Under the pieces are notes generated by a model, which was given only the letters and a program-made list of their open reading frames with translations, had not been told where the DNA came from and did no database searches. Both the position numbers and the translations under genes were made by a program. From Gammaproteobacteria bacterium (lineage in GTDB: Bacteria > Pseudomonadota > Gammaproteobacteria > Poriferisulfidales > Poriferisulfidaceae), in assembly GCA_007571105.1 (NCBI GenBank), contig RKRZ01000194.1, forward strand, positions 1-5,598: a stretch of 5,598 bases of DNA. The letters are read 5' to 3'. This document shows, piece after piece, positions 5,383 through 5,598 of this stretch. Each line of letters opens with the position of its first letter. Positions within the stretch are counted from its first letter, which is position 1.

Positions 5383-5598
5383 TCGTGCCGAACGCCACTG
5401 AAAACAGGCTCAGCATGGCGAACATCCGCATGGTCAGTCGGTTGGTCAATTTCTCGGTGAGATTTTCAGTCAAACGGATCTCCAGAGCCTGTTCACGTTT
5501 CTCCAACTTGTCATCGAGACGTTTCTCCATCTGCACCATCTCATGTCGTACCTCGTGCTTAAATTCCGTCATCTCCTGCTTCATGTCCTGCTTGAACT
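5357..5598 (-). CDS. Small coiled-coil protein with a C-terminal membrane anchor, 5' end probably outside the window
   Basis: I do not recognise a specific gene. From the ATG at 5584-5582 the protein has 75 residues, but the frame is open to the window edge (codons for Phe-Lys-Gln-Asp come before that Met). No ribosome site is properly spaced before that ATG or the next one, so the true start is probably upstream. About 50 charged residues, rich in Glu, Lys and Arg, form a predicted long helix; the last ~22 (MFAMLSLFSVAFGTIFSFL, then VKI) form one membrane span. The helix follows an 11-residue pattern with hydrophobics at positions 1, 5 and 9, for example FKQDMKQEMTE, FKHEVRHEMVQ and MEKRLDDKLEK. 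The layout resembles the small bacterial coiled-coil plus C-terminal membrane proteins grouped with DUF1640/CCDC90, but that is only a resemblance. It shares the strand of rpsB and ends about 90 bases before its promoter, so it is probably a separate unit. Confidence 0.6.
   Translation of the reverse strand, partial: FKQDMKQEMTEFKHEVRHEMVQMEKRLDDKLEKREQALEIRLTENLTEKLTNRLTMRMFAMLSLFSVAFGTIFSFLVKI

Noticed and set aside
1..5598. tRNA or rRNA genes, CRISPR array, insertion sequence ends, phage or toxin-antitoxin genes
   Set aside because: Nearly all of the window is conserved core coding sequence. I saw no spaced repeats, terminal inverted repeats, cloverleaf pattern or foreign-looking genes.

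Overview
The window carries one dense block of housekeeping genes, all on the minus strand. It reads from right to left as rpsB, tsf, pyrH, frr, uppS, cdsA and the first third of dxr, which runs off the left edge. This gene order and the protein motifs point to a proteobacterium. The gammaproteobacteria fit best: PyrH has the RRRA-RHLEKGR segment, and EF-Ts, RRF and UppS align closely with the E. coli proteins as I remember them. I cannot name a genus. The DNA is GC-rich.

Layout on the minus strand, from the right. At 5357-5598 lies the 3' part of a small gene of unknown function: a coiled coil with an 11-residue periodicity ending in a single membrane segment. A weak hairpin with a U-run overlaps its stop codon. 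Positions 5094-5356 hold no gene. They contain a perfect TATAAT box (5262-5267) preceded by three CCTGA repeats, followed by a leader of about 160 nt with several nested inverted repeats and a strong Shine-Dalgarno sequence for rpsB. From 5093 to 1 the genes are packed almost without gaps. There are 4-base ATGA overlaps at rpsB/tsf, uppS/cdsA and cdsA/dxr, an 8-base overlap at pyrH/frr, and gaps of only 12 and 8 bases at tsf-pyrH and frr-uppS.

The first four genes serve translation and nucleotide supply: ribosomal protein S2, elongation factor Ts, UMP kinase and ribosome recycling factor. The last three serve the envelope and isoprenoids: Dxr (MEP pathway), UppS (undecaprenyl diphosphate, the lipid carrier for peptidoglycan) and CdsA (CDP-diacylglycerol for phospholipids). 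The tight spacing suggests that one promoter upstream of rpsB can drive the whole set, with translational coupling at several junctions.

The layout is conventional, and I see no novel defence, mobile or CRISPR-like system. The points worth a second look are a roughly 110-residue basic-then-acidic C-terminal extension on ribosomal protein S2 with the tsf ribosome binding site inside it, substitutions in the substrate pocket of UppS, a possible alternative-pairing leader in front of rpsB, and the hendecad coiled-coil gene.
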